Below, piece after piece: positions 47,172 to 54,516 of a stretch of 64,000 nucleotides of DNA (the first letter of the stretch is position 1; each line of letters begins with the position of its first letter). A model generated the notes under the pieces. The model saw only the letters and a list, made by a program, of their open reading frames with translations. It was not told the DNA's origin and made no database searches. Made by a program: the position numbers and the translations under genes. This DNA comes from Ohtaekwangia koreensis (GTDB lineage: Bacteria; Bacteroidota; Bacteroidia; Cytophagales; Cyclobacteriaceae): contig NZ_FUZU01000002.1 in NCBI RefSeq assembly GCF_900167975.1, positions 317,501 through 381,500 of the forward strand, written 5' to 3'.

Positions 47172-47843
47172 ATGACACGATATCGATTGGCGTGGTGGAA
47201 AGTCTTAACGCTTATACTGCTATATTATACAGCCATTGGCGGCTTTCTGCTTCCGGTTCCACGACTGCACATTCTCAATGAAAGTATACGCCTTAATTAC
47301 TTTCACGTGCCCATGTGGTTTAGCATGATGTTTCAGTTCGCTTACTCGGTATGGTACTCGATACGATACCTGCGCTCATCCGCTATCGAAGATGATGACC
47401 ACGCGTTCGTTGCTACACAAGTTGGTTTTCTGTTTGGTGTACTCGGCCTCATAACGGGGTCACTATGGGCCAATGCAACATGGGGCACTTTTTGGACGAC
47501 CGACCCCAAGCTGAACAACACCGCCATCGGACTCATGATATACGCTGCCTACTTTGTATTGCGTGGCGGCCTGCAAGACGAAACCCAGCGCGCGAGACTA
47601 AGTGCCGTCTACAATATTTTTGCCTTTAGTATATTTATACCGTTGATATATATACTTCCGCGCATGACGGATTCGCTCCACCCTGGCAGTGGCGACAACC
47701 CTACGTTTCGTCTTTTTGACACCGCACATAACATGAAGCTGGTGATCTATACTTCCATCATTGCCTTTATTATGACTGGCTGGTGGTTTAAAACTATACT
47801 CTTCCGCCTACGAACCCTAACCCGACTACACCATGAAATATAG
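47172..47843 (+). CDS. ccmC: Cytochrome c biogenesis heme-handling protein CcmC
   Basis: 223 aa with six membrane helices. Family marks: YFHVPMWFSMM (conserved His near the second helix), the WWD-type segment GSLWANATWGTFWTTDPKL and a late His in DTAHNMKLV. CcmC binds heme for delivery to CcmE in cytochrome c maturation. It overlaps the ccmD-like gene by 11 bp. CcmB, CcmE and CcmF genes are not in this window. Confidence 0.9.
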   Translation: MTRYRLAWWKVLTLILLYYTAIGGFLLPVPRLHILNESIRLNYFHVPMWFSMMFQFAYSVWYSIRYLRSSAIEDDDHAFVATQVGFLFGVLGLITGSLWANATWGTFWTTDPKLNNTAIGLMIYAAYFVLRGGLQDETQRARLSAVYNIFAFSIFIPLIYILPRMTDSLHPGSGDNPTFRLFDTAHNMKLVIYTSIIAFIMTGWWFKTILFRLRTLTRLHHEI

Positions 47844-48057
47844 CATCGCTCTCATCACAATCATATTACTTGCCTGCTCATTACAAGCTTTTGCCCAAGA
47901 CAACACTCCCGTTGAAATGGCCGACACCTTGAGACGCGATGGAAAGATATATACCGTAGTAGCCGGACTCGTAGTAATACTCACCGGCTTTGTTGTATTT
48001 CTGATACGCGTAGATCGTAAACTTCACAAAATGGAAGAAGAGGCTAAGCAGAATTAA
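47833..48057 (+). CDS. CcmD-family protein
   Basis: 74 aa. A signal-like N-terminal helix (IALITIILLACSLQAFAQ) is followed by a second membrane helix (YTVVAGLVVILTGFVVFLIRV) and a short charged tail (DRKLHKMEEEAKQN). The size, helix plus VDRKLHKME tail, and overlap with ccmC are typical of Bacteroidota CcmD, which assists heme release from the CcmC complex. Confidence 0.8.
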   Translation: MKYSIALITIILLACSLQAFAQDNTPVEMADTLRRDGKIYTVVAGLVVILTGFVVFLIRVDRKLHKMEEEAKQN

Positions 48058-48631
48058 GAATTAGCGACCAAGAAGCGAGGAGTGGCATGCTGCCATAATT
48101 GCCGGCTTGCCAAAGAATCGTTGGATTTAAGTGCTATTTTTCCAAAATGTCCTAAAGGGTAGGTAAGGCGTTCCTAAGGCGTTCCAACACCCCCTGATTT
48201 TTTGAGCCACTCTGGCAGGAAACAGAATTAAATTCTGTTTTGCATACAGTATATTTTATATCGCCCCTCACCATGTACTTTCGAAGGAGGCATAGCAGAG
48301 AAATCCTTGCTCGAAGCAACTCACTCGTTATACTATAATCATTCGGTAAGTAAAACTACTGTTTCGGAAACAAAATAATATTGTTGGGAAGGAAATTTGA
48401 TAGGCTTATATACTCAATTTGATTTAGTTATCTTTAATAGAGCGATATAGATATATTTGCATGCCCAATAATTACTCAAATAAACATCAATTGATATTGA
48501 TATTGATTTCGATTAACTTAAATTAATTATCTACTTGATTGACTTAATTAATTTTGATAGCTTAACTACAAAAAACAACTCTTGATGATAGAATTCGTTA
48601 CATTAGATGCGCTTGACTTTCTATATCTGAA
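48058..48631. other. 574-bp non-coding boundary region of the accessory segment
   Basis: No supported gene is seen. It holds a tandem 11-mer TAAGGCGTTCC repeated exactly at 48164-48174 and 48175-48185, and a palindrome at 48220-48240 (AAACAGAATT and its complement around one base). There is a TATATTTG at 48452-48459 (TAnnTTTG-like) without a clear -33 partner. Base composition turns AT-rich from about 48.35 kb, which marks the left edge of the accessory segment. No tRNA or att-like duplication was seen. Confidence 0.6.
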
Positions 48632-49333
48632 ATGATTCAAACTGACATTCCGAAAAAAATTACTCCAGATCCTATAGTCGACTCTGTTGTCGAGTTTAGA
48701 TTCTCCTCTCAACATCCCAAAGATAGACTGACTACGTTGCTACTAAATCACTTCAGTGTTGAGTTCCCTTCCTTTAGAGATTTTGCACCCCAAATTGGGT
48801 TTCCGCTTGAGTTCACAACGAAAGTATCCTTACACAATGATAATTTTAACGTAAACATCGGCCCGAATGTAATTTCTTTTGGATGCATGAATAGCTATAA
48901 AGGATGGTCTCCTTTCTCAGCAATTGTTACAGAGACCATGCATAACCTTAGTAAACAAGGTTTAATAAACGAAATCGAAAGAGTTGGATTGAGGTACATC
49001 AATTTTTTCAAAAATATTATGTTGATCTCTCAAAACACGAATCTTGACATTAGCTTTTCAGGACGTGAAAATTATACTACACGGAGCACTTCGTTAAGAA
49101 CTCAACTCCAAAAAGACCCTTTTATTTTTAATGTAATTATTGCAGACAACGTTGTGCACAATAATGTTCCAGGCTCGATTTTAGATATTGACGTAGCCAC
49201 GGAACATGGCTTAAAAATTAAATTTTCCGACCAGATTATTAGAATTCTAGAGCAAGCTCACAGCGAAGAGAAAATGATATTCTATAGCTTGCTTAAAAAC
49301 GATTTTGTTAAAAAATTCAATCCTGAATACTAG
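48632..49333 (+). CDS. TIGR04255-family protein, lead gene of an uncharacterised three-gene cassette
   Basis: 233 aa. Family features: N-terminal PIVDSVVEFRFSS, the central ERVGLRYINFFKN (GLRYIN signature), a GSILDIDVAT strand and the C-terminal ILEQAHSEEKMIFYSLLKND ending FNPEY. TIGR04255 proteins are sporadically distributed and functionally undefined. The gene is 4 bp from the next one. It is AT-rich, with AAA/TTT-heavy codons, unlike its housekeeping neighbours. No signal peptide or membrane helix. Confidence 0.82.
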   Translation: MIQTDIPKKITPDPIVDSVVEFRFSSQHPKDRLTTLLLNHFSVEFPSFRDFAPQIGFPLEFTTKVSLHNDNFNVNIGPNVISFGCMNSYKGWSPFSAIVTETMHNLSKQGLINEIERVGLRYINFFKNIMLISQNTNLDISFSGRENYTTRSTSLRTQLQKDPFIFNVIIADNVVHNNVPGSILDIDVATEHGLKIKFSDQIIRILEQAHSEEKMIFYSLLKNDFVKKFNPEY

Positions 49334-49337
49334 GATT

Positions 49338-50105
49338 ATGACAGAAGAAATTCCTACTCAGACTGACGCATATAGCAAGCTCTTATGCGAAGCAGCAGGT
49401 ACCTATGAAACCTGGGGAACTGCGCCTGAACATTTCATGATCGCATCGCTAGTTCCACACATCTACTATTCTAACAGTAATTGGAATGTCCAAAAATCGC
49501 TTACCAATAATTTCTTGAGATCATTTGTTGCTTCACAAGGTTTCAACGAAAACATTTTTGACAATAACAAAATTTTCACATTTGCTCTTGACTATCCAAG
49601 AGCAAATGGAACTGCACTTAGTGGCCAAGATTTCGAAATGGTTTCCGACCTTGATATTAAAATTGCGAAATTAAACTCTCACTATGAGAAGGAGAAAGAA
49701 GCTGTCAAAGAATTTTTAGGAAATAAGTCGACCGTATTTGATGACAGTGTAAAGAATATCATAGTCACGGTAAGCGCATTAAAAATTCCTACTATAAACT
49801 TAGAACTAAGAGATGAAGCGACAATAATATTCAAACTAAAACTCGATGACTTAGGAAAGATAATGTTCAGATACCACTTGGATGAACCTAGTCGATGCAC
49901 TTACAGCTATTTCAAGAAAGCCTTATGCATAGAAAATGGTGTTGGAAGCTTAAAAGACGTTATACTGGATATAAAGAAAATTATTTTTCAAGCTAGAATA
50001 CAAACTTTGTTGCATTCAAGGCGACCTGAAATTAATTCCGCAATTGAAAACTGGAAGAATTCGTTTGTCGATGTCCTATCCTCAGGAGTTACTACCCAAA
50101 TATAA
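49338..50105 (+). CDS. Uncharacterised protein, second gene of the TIGR04255 cassette
   Basis: 255 aa from ATG 49338; an upstream TTG (49305) lies inside the previous gene and is unlikely. No family is recognised. Visible features: TYETWGTAPEHFMIASLVPHI near the N-terminus, a charged helical part (SHYEKEKEAVKEFLGNK) and a C-terminal helix before SSGVTTQI. No membrane segment and no nuclease, NTPase or protease motif is seen. It overlaps the third gene by 35 bp, so the three are probably made together. Confidence 0.78.
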   Translation: MTEEIPTQTDAYSKLLCEAAGTYETWGTAPEHFMIASLVPHIYYSNSNWNVQKSLTNNFLRSFVASQGFNENIFDNNKIFTFALDYPRANGTALSGQDFEMVSDLDIKIAKLNSHYEKEKEAVKEFLGNKSTVFDDSVKNIIVTVSALKIPTINLELRDEATIIFKLKLDDLGKIMFRYHLDEPSRCTYSYFKKALCIENGVGSLKDVILDIKKIIFQARIQTLLHSRRPEINSAIENWKNSFVDVLSSGVTTQI

Positions 50106-50760
50106 TTATAAGAGTAATATTGAGGTCGAAAGGCTCTTATTATCTCACCCATCAGCTTCCTTACTTAGAAAGTCAGCTGATGGTGCTGATTTATCCGATT
50201 TAAAAGTCCGTGATGTATTTCCTAATAGAGGAAGCCTCTATGGTTTCTCTACCTATTTCTTTGGAGAATTTCTTAATGACCATATTAAGTATAAAACGAA
50301 AACAAGAACTTACTGGAAAGAAGGGGATGCTTGCTTAAAGAGTAAAGATGTTAAGTATACCAATGAATCTTCGCTTGTCTTTCCCCTATATTTTAAACTG
50401 AAGGATTGTCACGAATTGAAAATACCACTGAAGAAAACAGAAAACAAATTAACACAAACAGTGATGTCCACATTGCTTGTTAAACATAGACCGATGTTGG
50501 ATAACTATTGGCATTTTGAATTTGTAGTTTTCGATGAAAGTGGAACGGAGATAGATTCAAGCAATCTTAAGGAGTATCACAAAAAATCTGCATTAGAATT
50601 TGTTGAAGATCAAATTATGACGCTTGTTGATACAAATGATGCAAGTGCGAACAAAATTCAAAATCCGCTCTATAAAAAATCACCTTTTCAATCCTTCAAG
50701 GCATTAATAGAGAGCCGATTTATGTATATACTAGCTCAAATTAAAGATTCGTTTAGGTAA
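50071..50760 (+). CDS. Uncharacterised protein, third gene of the TIGR04255 cassette
   Basis: 229 aa from ATG 50071, inside the end of the second gene in another frame. No family is recognised. It is basic and soluble, with ADGADLSDLKVRDVFPNRGS, SLVFPLYFKLKDCHELKIPL, MLDNYWHFEFVVFDESGTEI and a helical C-terminus ALEFVEDQIMTLVDT. The alternating strands could be a small beta-sandwich or binding domain, but I make no functional claim. The stop is 12 bp from the end of the convergent Xre regulator gene. Confidence 0.78.
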   Translation: MSYPQELLPKYNYKSNIEVERLLLSHPSASLLRKSADGADLSDLKVRDVFPNRGSLYGFSTYFFGEFLNDHIKYKTKTRTYWKEGDACLKSKDVKYTNESSLVFPLYFKLKDCHELKIPLKKTENKLTQTVMSTLLVKHRPMLDNYWHFEFVVFDESGTEIDSSNLKEYHKKSALEFVEDQIMTLVDTNDASANKIQNPLYKKSPFQSFKALIESRFMYILAQIKDSFR

Positions 50761-50772
50761 CTCTGTTGTTCC

Positions 50773-50997
50773 TCAATAATTTATAAGGTCTTTCGGATTC
50801 ACTCTTAATACCCTACCGATCTCAAACAATGTTTCAAGTGAAGGCTGTCGATGGTTATTAACATAACGAGTAACAGTCACAAAATCCTTATCCAACTTCT
50901 CAGCCAACCATGTCTGAGTTTTACCTTGCTCCTCCAATACTTCTTTAATCCGATTTAAAATCGGCTTGGTAGATTTTGTTTTTCTTTTTGCCATCAT
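50773..50997 (-). CDS. Xre-family helix-turn-helix regulator
   Basis: 74 aa, a single HTH_3 domain: LNRIKEVLEEQGKTQTWLAEK is helices 1-2, DFVTVTRYVNNHRQPSLETLFEI covers the recognition helix and following helix, ending LRVNPKDLINY. The N-terminus is Lys-rich (AKRKTKSTKP). It is divergent from a small ORF at 51071 with a perfect palindrome between them, consistent with autorepression. It could alternatively control the convergent cassette. Confidence 0.9.
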   Translation of the reverse strand: MMAKRKTKSTKPILNRIKEVLEEQGKTQTWLAEKLDKDFVTVTRYVNNHRQPSLETLFEIGRVLRVNPKDLINY

Positions 50998-51021
50998 TTC
51001 AAATATCTACCTATCCAATTT

Positions 51022-51047
51022 GGTTATATATAACCGTTTTGGTTATA
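51022..51047. promoter_or_regulatory. Candidate Xre operator
   Basis: GGTTATATATAACC (51022-51035) is a perfect 14-bp palindrome. A half-site copy GGTTATA follows at 51041-51047. It is 25 bp before the Xre start codon and 24-49 bp before the divergent ATG at 51071, so it could control both. Confidence 0.65.
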
Positions 51048-51070
51048 TTGTACTTTCGTTTTAATTGAGA

Positions 51071-51409
51071 ATGAAAAAGATAACGTTGAAAGAAAGTAGC
51101 AAGGAACTACGGAACCGTATACATCATCTTGAATTTAAGTTGGCTCAACATGAAGAGGCACAAAGTCATGCTACACCATACAATAACAAGAATGAAATAA
51201 TAGAAGCCTTAAGCGAACTTTCAGTAGGTATAGATACATACGAGTTTCTGAGTGAGCTTTTCTTTAACTTTTTGGCTAACGAAGTACGCACTACATCCCC
51301 CTCTGAAGAGCGCCTTAATCTATATATAAACACTCGCCATGAGATACACCAGCTTTATGAACTGGCACGTGCTGCTAAAATGCTGCGAATGAAAATGGTT
51401 AATAAGTAA
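51071..51409 (+). CDS. Small helical protein divergent from the Xre regulator
   Basis: 112 aa from ATG 51071 (TTG 51065 is weaker). Mostly helical: TLKESSKELRNRIHHLEFKL, EIIEALSELSVGIDTYEFLS, HEIHQLYELARAAKMLRMKM. No family is recognised. The shared palindromic operator suggests that it is the main regulated target of the neighbouring Xre protein. A toxin-antitoxin role is possible but nothing in the sequence proves it. Confidence 0.65.
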   Translation: MKKITLKESSKELRNRIHHLEFKLAQHEEAQSHATPYNNKNEIIEALSELSVGIDTYEFLSELFFNFLANEVRTTSPSEERLNLYINTRHEIHQLYELARAAKMLRMKMVNK

Positions 51410-51442
51410 ATTATTATTATAGCACTTTAAGAGGCTGCGATC

Positions 51443-51482
51443 TATATCGCGAAGTCCCCGAGGCGGGAGACTTCGCTCGGAC
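51443..51482. repeat. REP-like palindromic repeat, copy 1
   Basis: 40 bp containing GCGAAGTC and GACTTCGC arms, with inner CCG and CGG, making a nested hairpin. A second copy at 52641-52680 matches at 39 of 40 positions. It lies 34 bp after the stop of the upstream gene. Confidence 0.85.
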
Positions 51483-51573
51483 ATAAGCCCAGAGTAAAAA
51501 GAAACAGAAAACAAAAGATCTCGTCAAGATTGCAAATTACCGTATTTTGCAGCTGGACGCTAAATCCTAAAGT

Positions 51574-52110
51574 ATGTCGTTGGGAGAAGACAAGAGTACA
51601 GATGCCGTTTTCGATAAAAAATCCTTTCATTTAGTTGTCCTAATATTGTTCTGTCTCCTTACATCATACTATTTAAAAAGTACCTTTAAACCTATAGAAG
51701 TTAACAAGCTATCCACTATTAAAGGCGCATTGGAAAAAGTTCCTTACTGGGGCGCAACTGGCGGGGACTTCACTTACGAATATGTAGAAATCATCATAGC
51801 AGATGGTAATTACATTCATCTTTCAAGTTGTAGTTATGAGACTTCTGATCTCAATAAAATTCGGCTTCTACAAATAGGAGATTCCATTACATTTCAAACA
51901 AGCGATAGTATCCCCAAAGAAAAAGAATACGAAGTATTTACTATAACTTCCAAGGAGTATGGCAACATATTAACTGTACAAGATTACAATGCTTGTGAGA
52001 AGAACCGCTGGAAGATGGTTTACTACATAGCGTTGGCTTCAGCTGCAATATTGATACTACGGATTGGTATTAGAACATTCGACAAATATATAGGAGATAA
52101 AACCGCGTAG
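51574..52110 (+). CDS. Two-helix membrane protein with an extracytoplasmic domain
   Basis: 178 aa. Membrane helices at about 18-38 (FHLVVLILFCLLTSYYLKS) and 150-167 (MVYYIALASAAILILRIGI) enclose a beta-rich domain (about 40-140) with IEVNKLSTIKGALEK, YEYVEIIIADGNYIHL and ILTVQDYNACEKN. No family is recognised. It could be anchored with both ends inside. Only island-type neighbours are present. Confidence 0.65.
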   Translation: MSLGEDKSTDAVFDKKSFHLVVLILFCLLTSYYLKSTFKPIEVNKLSTIKGALEKVPYWGATGGDFTYEYVEIIIADGNYIHLSSCSYETSDLNKIRLLQIGDSITFQTSDSIPKEKEYEVFTITSKEYGNILTVQDYNACEKNRWKMVYYIALASAAILILRIGIRTFDKYIGDKTA

Positions 52111-52162
52111 TCCTTTAGCACTCACTAAAGCTAAGTGATTTAACAGCGTAACAATATTATGT

Positions 52163-52612
52163 ATGGGCTACTATTTACAAGCTTTTATTGGCAGAGATGA
52201 AGATCTAAAGATCATTGAGAAGAGTTTTGAACACGCTAACGTCATTGCACTTGTTGATCACATTGCTTTACTTCCTTTAACCGAGGAACTATATAATGAG
52301 ATTAATAACTATCAGAAAAGTGAGAGTATAGATACATTTGAATTTTTAACAACAGAAACGGAAAGACAAATATTACAGATCATTCAGCACAAAATGATCG
52401 CTTATGTGGAAGCTGAATATTTCGGAGGAATGGGAAATCAATGTGGAATAATTTGGAGGGATGGGAAAAGAATTTTCAAAAAGCTGGCTGAACAAGACGT
52501 CATAAACATTATACTAAATCAATTCGGCATCAAAAGAAGCAAGTCATTGGATGAGTTTGATATCGTTGGATTGGGAAGATATCGAAATACAAAGGACTGG
52601 AATACTTTATAG
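52163..52612 (+). CDS. Uncharacterised protein, possibly immunity-like
   Basis: 149 aa. It starts MGYYLQAFIGRDEDLKIIEK and has ALLPLTEELYNEINNYQ, MIAYVEAEYFGGMGNQCGIIW (a recurrent pattern in many single-gene accessory proteins) and a C-terminus with LGRYRNTKDWNTL. Soluble and mixed alpha/beta. Size and island setting recall immunity proteins of polymorphic toxin systems, but no toxin is adjacent and the family is not identified. A REP-like repeat follows after 29 bp. Confidence 0.65.
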   Translation: MGYYLQAFIGRDEDLKIIEKSFEHANVIALVDHIALLPLTEELYNEINNYQKSESIDTFEFLTTETERQILQIIQHKMIAYVEAEYFGGMGNQCGIIWRDGKRIFKKLAEQDVINIILNQFGIKRSKSLDEFDIVGLGRYRNTKDWNTL

Positions 52613-52640
52613 TGAATTCACCCGCTGCCGCCCAACTATA

Positions 52641-52680
52641 TATATCGCGAAGTCCCCGAAGCGGGAGACTTCGCTCGGAC
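52641..52680. repeat. REP-like palindromic repeat, copy 2
   Basis: Same 40-bp element as at 51443-51482 with one substitution in the loop (A for G). It lies 29 bp after the upstream stop and directly abuts the 130-bp repeat that starts at 52683. Confidence 0.85.
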
Positions 52681-52682
52681 GC

Positions 52683-52812
52683 AAGAATTGCACTACATTA
52701 CATATCCATTGCACAGGGATAATCCCTGTGCAATAGATGCAAGGCAAATGAGTTCTAATAAAATCAACTATCAACAAAAAATCAATTAAGATTGCTAAGT
52801 AAAGATGTGATT
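52683..52812. repeat. 130-bp palindrome-centred repeat, copy 1
   Basis: The unit runs from AAGAATTGCACTAC to AAGATGTGATT. It has a central stem-loop at 52703-52738 (TTGCACAGGGAT with ATCCCTGTGCAA), then a less conserved arm. Copy 2 at 53822-53950 is alignable over its full length, with matching ends and core. It is upstream of the HD-hydrolase gene by about 90 bp. Confidence 0.8.
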
Positions 52813-52899
52813 CAACCCCATCAGAATCACCGGTTTTCCGGGACTCTGATGTGCTCGCGGCTATAAACGCAATCCATTATTATTATAACTTTATTACAC

Positions 52900-53466
52900 A
52901 TGAAACAACACTGGTCAATAGACGAAGTCCAGAACATCTGGCAACTCGCTTCACGATTACATGACGGACAAAAATATGGTGGCTCCAATGAAGGCGAAAA
53001 GATCGAGTATATAAATCACATCGGCAGCGTAACGTTTGAAATTTTAAATGCTATACACTATACCGAAGATATAGATGCAGGTCTCGCTATCAAATGTGCG
53101 ATCTTACACGATACCATTGAAGATACCTCCTTTACCTATACGAAAGTAAAAGAGCTGTTTGGTGATGAGGTTGCCAACGGTGTTATGGCATTGTCTAAAA
53201 ATGATAAAATTGAAGATCATCTTGAGAAGATGCTCGATAGCTTGAAGAGGATCAAACAACAGCCTAAAGAAATCTGGGCTGTCAAGCTGGCAGATAGAAT
53301 TGTAAACCTATACGAACCTCCTTACTCTTGGAACAACGACAAGAAAAAGAAGTATAAAGAAGAAGCTGAAATTATACTGAAAGAACTTGGCGATGGAAAT
53401 AAATACCTCTCCGACCGACTGCGCAATAAAATAGCCAGCTATGATCGCTTCATAACTGGCAGTTAA
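52900..53466 (+). CDS. HD-domain phosphohydrolase, candidate small alarmone hydrolase
   Basis: 188 aa. The HD domain runs through most of it: YINHIGSVTFEIL supplies the first His, CAILHDTIEDTSFTY the HD and following ED pair, and WAVKLADRIVNLYEPP the last Asp. This spacing fits the stand-alone hydrolases related to the N-terminal half of SpoT (MESH1/small alarmone hydrolases), which remove pyrophosphate from (p)ppGpp. No synthetase domain is present. A hairpin at 52819-52851 lies between the repeat and the start. Confidence 0.82.
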   Translation: MKQHWSIDEVQNIWQLASRLHDGQKYGGSNEGEKIEYINHIGSVTFEILNAIHYTEDIDAGLAIKCAILHDTIEDTSFTYTKVKELFGDEVANGVMALSKNDKIEDHLEKMLDSLKRIKQQPKEIWAVKLADRIVNLYEPPYSWNNDKKKKYKEEAEIILKELGDGNKYLSDRLRNKIASYDRFITGS

Positions 53467-53570
53467 GGTGTGCAGCTAACGGCTGCCAATGATAATCTAT
53501 GATCAGATTCAACTTTTATTCCTCTTAAGTACTTTTTTCATATTAGCTTTGTGTCTATATAAGTTGCTCG

Positions 53571-53810
53571 ATGAAAAAGCAGTTCTTCACATACTCGTCA
53601 ATAATACTGGCAATTCTCCTGATCTTTCACATTGTGAAGTTCACACAACGTTCTTCGGAATATGCACTTAACGGTGCAGGAGATTTTCTCTACGGTCTTC
53701 TCAAAACACTAACGTGGGCATTCCCTATATACCTGGTCTTAGCAGTGATCGGTGGTTATGTAGTCGCGCTGATACGGAAGAACCGCGGGCAGAGGCTTGG
53801 GGAGAAATAA
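53571..53810 (+). CDS. Small two-helix membrane protein
   Basis: 79 aa with hydrophobic helices at about 7-24 (TYSSIILAILLIFHIV) and 48-68 (AFPIYLVLAVIGGYVVALI), and a basic tail (RKNRGQRLGEK). Positive-inside bias puts both ends in the cytoplasm. No family is recognised. It is followed by the second 130-bp repeat. Confidence 0.6.
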   Translation: MKKQFFTYSSIILAILLIFHIVKFTQRSSEYALNGAGDFLYGLLKTLTWAFPIYLVLAVIGGYVVALIRKNRGQRLGEK

Positions 53811-53821
53811 ACTAATAAAAT

Positions 53822-53950
53822 AAGAATAGCATTATTTCACATATCCATTGCACAGGGATTAATCCCTGTGCAATGGATACAGGCACATAAGCACTGATGA
53901 AATCAAATGCCCAACAAAGCATTATATCAGTTTAAGATAAGGATGTGATT
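53822..53950. repeat. 130-bp palindrome-centred repeat, copy 2
   Basis: 129 bp homologous to 52683-52812. Its centre, 53842-53879, is a perfect 38-bp palindrome with GGGATTAATCCC at the middle. The right end (AAGGATGTGATT) runs to within 20 bp of the start of the next gene. Confidence 0.85.
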
Positions 53951-53968
53951 ATTATCAACATGCCATTA

Positions 53969-54463
53969 ATGAAATCGCTAGTAACCATACTTCTTCTCTT
54001 ATTATCAGGCAATGTGTATAGCCAATCAAACAATAGCGACACCCTCATCATCACTTTGGATGAGAATAAACAATGGCTAACTAAATTTGAAGGGAAAGAC
54101 CTGAAAGATAAACTCACTATCATCCGAAACAGAATCTTATCCGACACAGCAATCTATATCAGGCAAACTTTTGCTGATAGAATAAGGGTGGAAGACCAAT
54201 ACACACATGAAAAAAGAATTGAGGGTACCTGTAAACCATTATTCATTCTTGGCAATCAACCCATATACATTACTAATCAAACCAGTAATAAACAAATTGA
54301 AAATTTAGTGGAGCTCATTAATGTCCACAATATCAAAGATGTGAGAATTTTGAATGACAGTACAGCACCGGCTATCTATGGATCAAAAGCAATTTGTGGT
54401 GTCATTATCCTCGACCCTAAAATAAAAAATGCAGGGAAAATTAATCCTTTGCCCTGGGATTAA
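53969..54463 (+). CDS. Secreted protein with a stand-alone TonB-plug-like domain
   Basis: 164 aa from ATG 53969, chosen because it gives a clean signal peptide (KSLVTILLLLLSGNVYSQ); ATG 53960 and GTG 53945 are possible. After an unassigned N-terminal part, NIKDVRILNDSTAPAIYGSKAICGVIILD closely follows the conserved plug segment of SusC-type TonB receptors (normally v-l-K-D-a-s-A-a-a-i-Y-G-s-r-g-A-n-G-V). No barrel follows. The last codons and the stop lie inside the palindrome at 54444-54479. Confidence 0.72.
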   Translation: MKSLVTILLLLLSGNVYSQSNNSDTLIITLDENKQWLTKFEGKDLKDKLTIIRNRILSDTAIYIRQTFADRIRVEDQYTHEKRIEGTCKPLFILGNQPIYITNQTSNKQIENLVELINVHNIKDVRILNDSTAPAIYGSKAICGVIILDPKIKNAGKINPLPWD

Positions 54464-54479
54464 TCCCCGGGCAAAGGAT
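54444..54479. repeat. 36-bp near-perfect palindrome at a gene end
   Basis: An 18 + 18 bp palindrome with one mismatch. It shares the ATCC, TTGC and GGGATTAATCCC positions with the centres of the 130-bp repeats at 52.7 and 53.8 kb. The outer flanks are not alignable with those copies. It contains the stop codon of the upstream gene. Confidence 0.75.
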
Positions 54480-54516
54480 AAGATTGGTATATTAGATCTC
54501 TGCAATCACCTGATAT

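Noticed and set aside
48058-48631. tRNA or attachment-site duplication at the island edge
   Set aside because: I looked for a tRNA-like T-arm and for a direct repeat shared with 54.5 kb and found neither; the 11-mer tandem at 48164 has no partner at the right edge.
53489-53671. 60-codon frame overlapping the small membrane protein gene
   Set aside because: It starts in the gap and runs through the better supported 53571-53810 frame; the second half is unlike a real protein.
52683-53950. CRISPR array
   Set aside because: The repeats are 130 bp, only two, unevenly spaced and separated by a gene; there are no uniform spacers and no cas genes.
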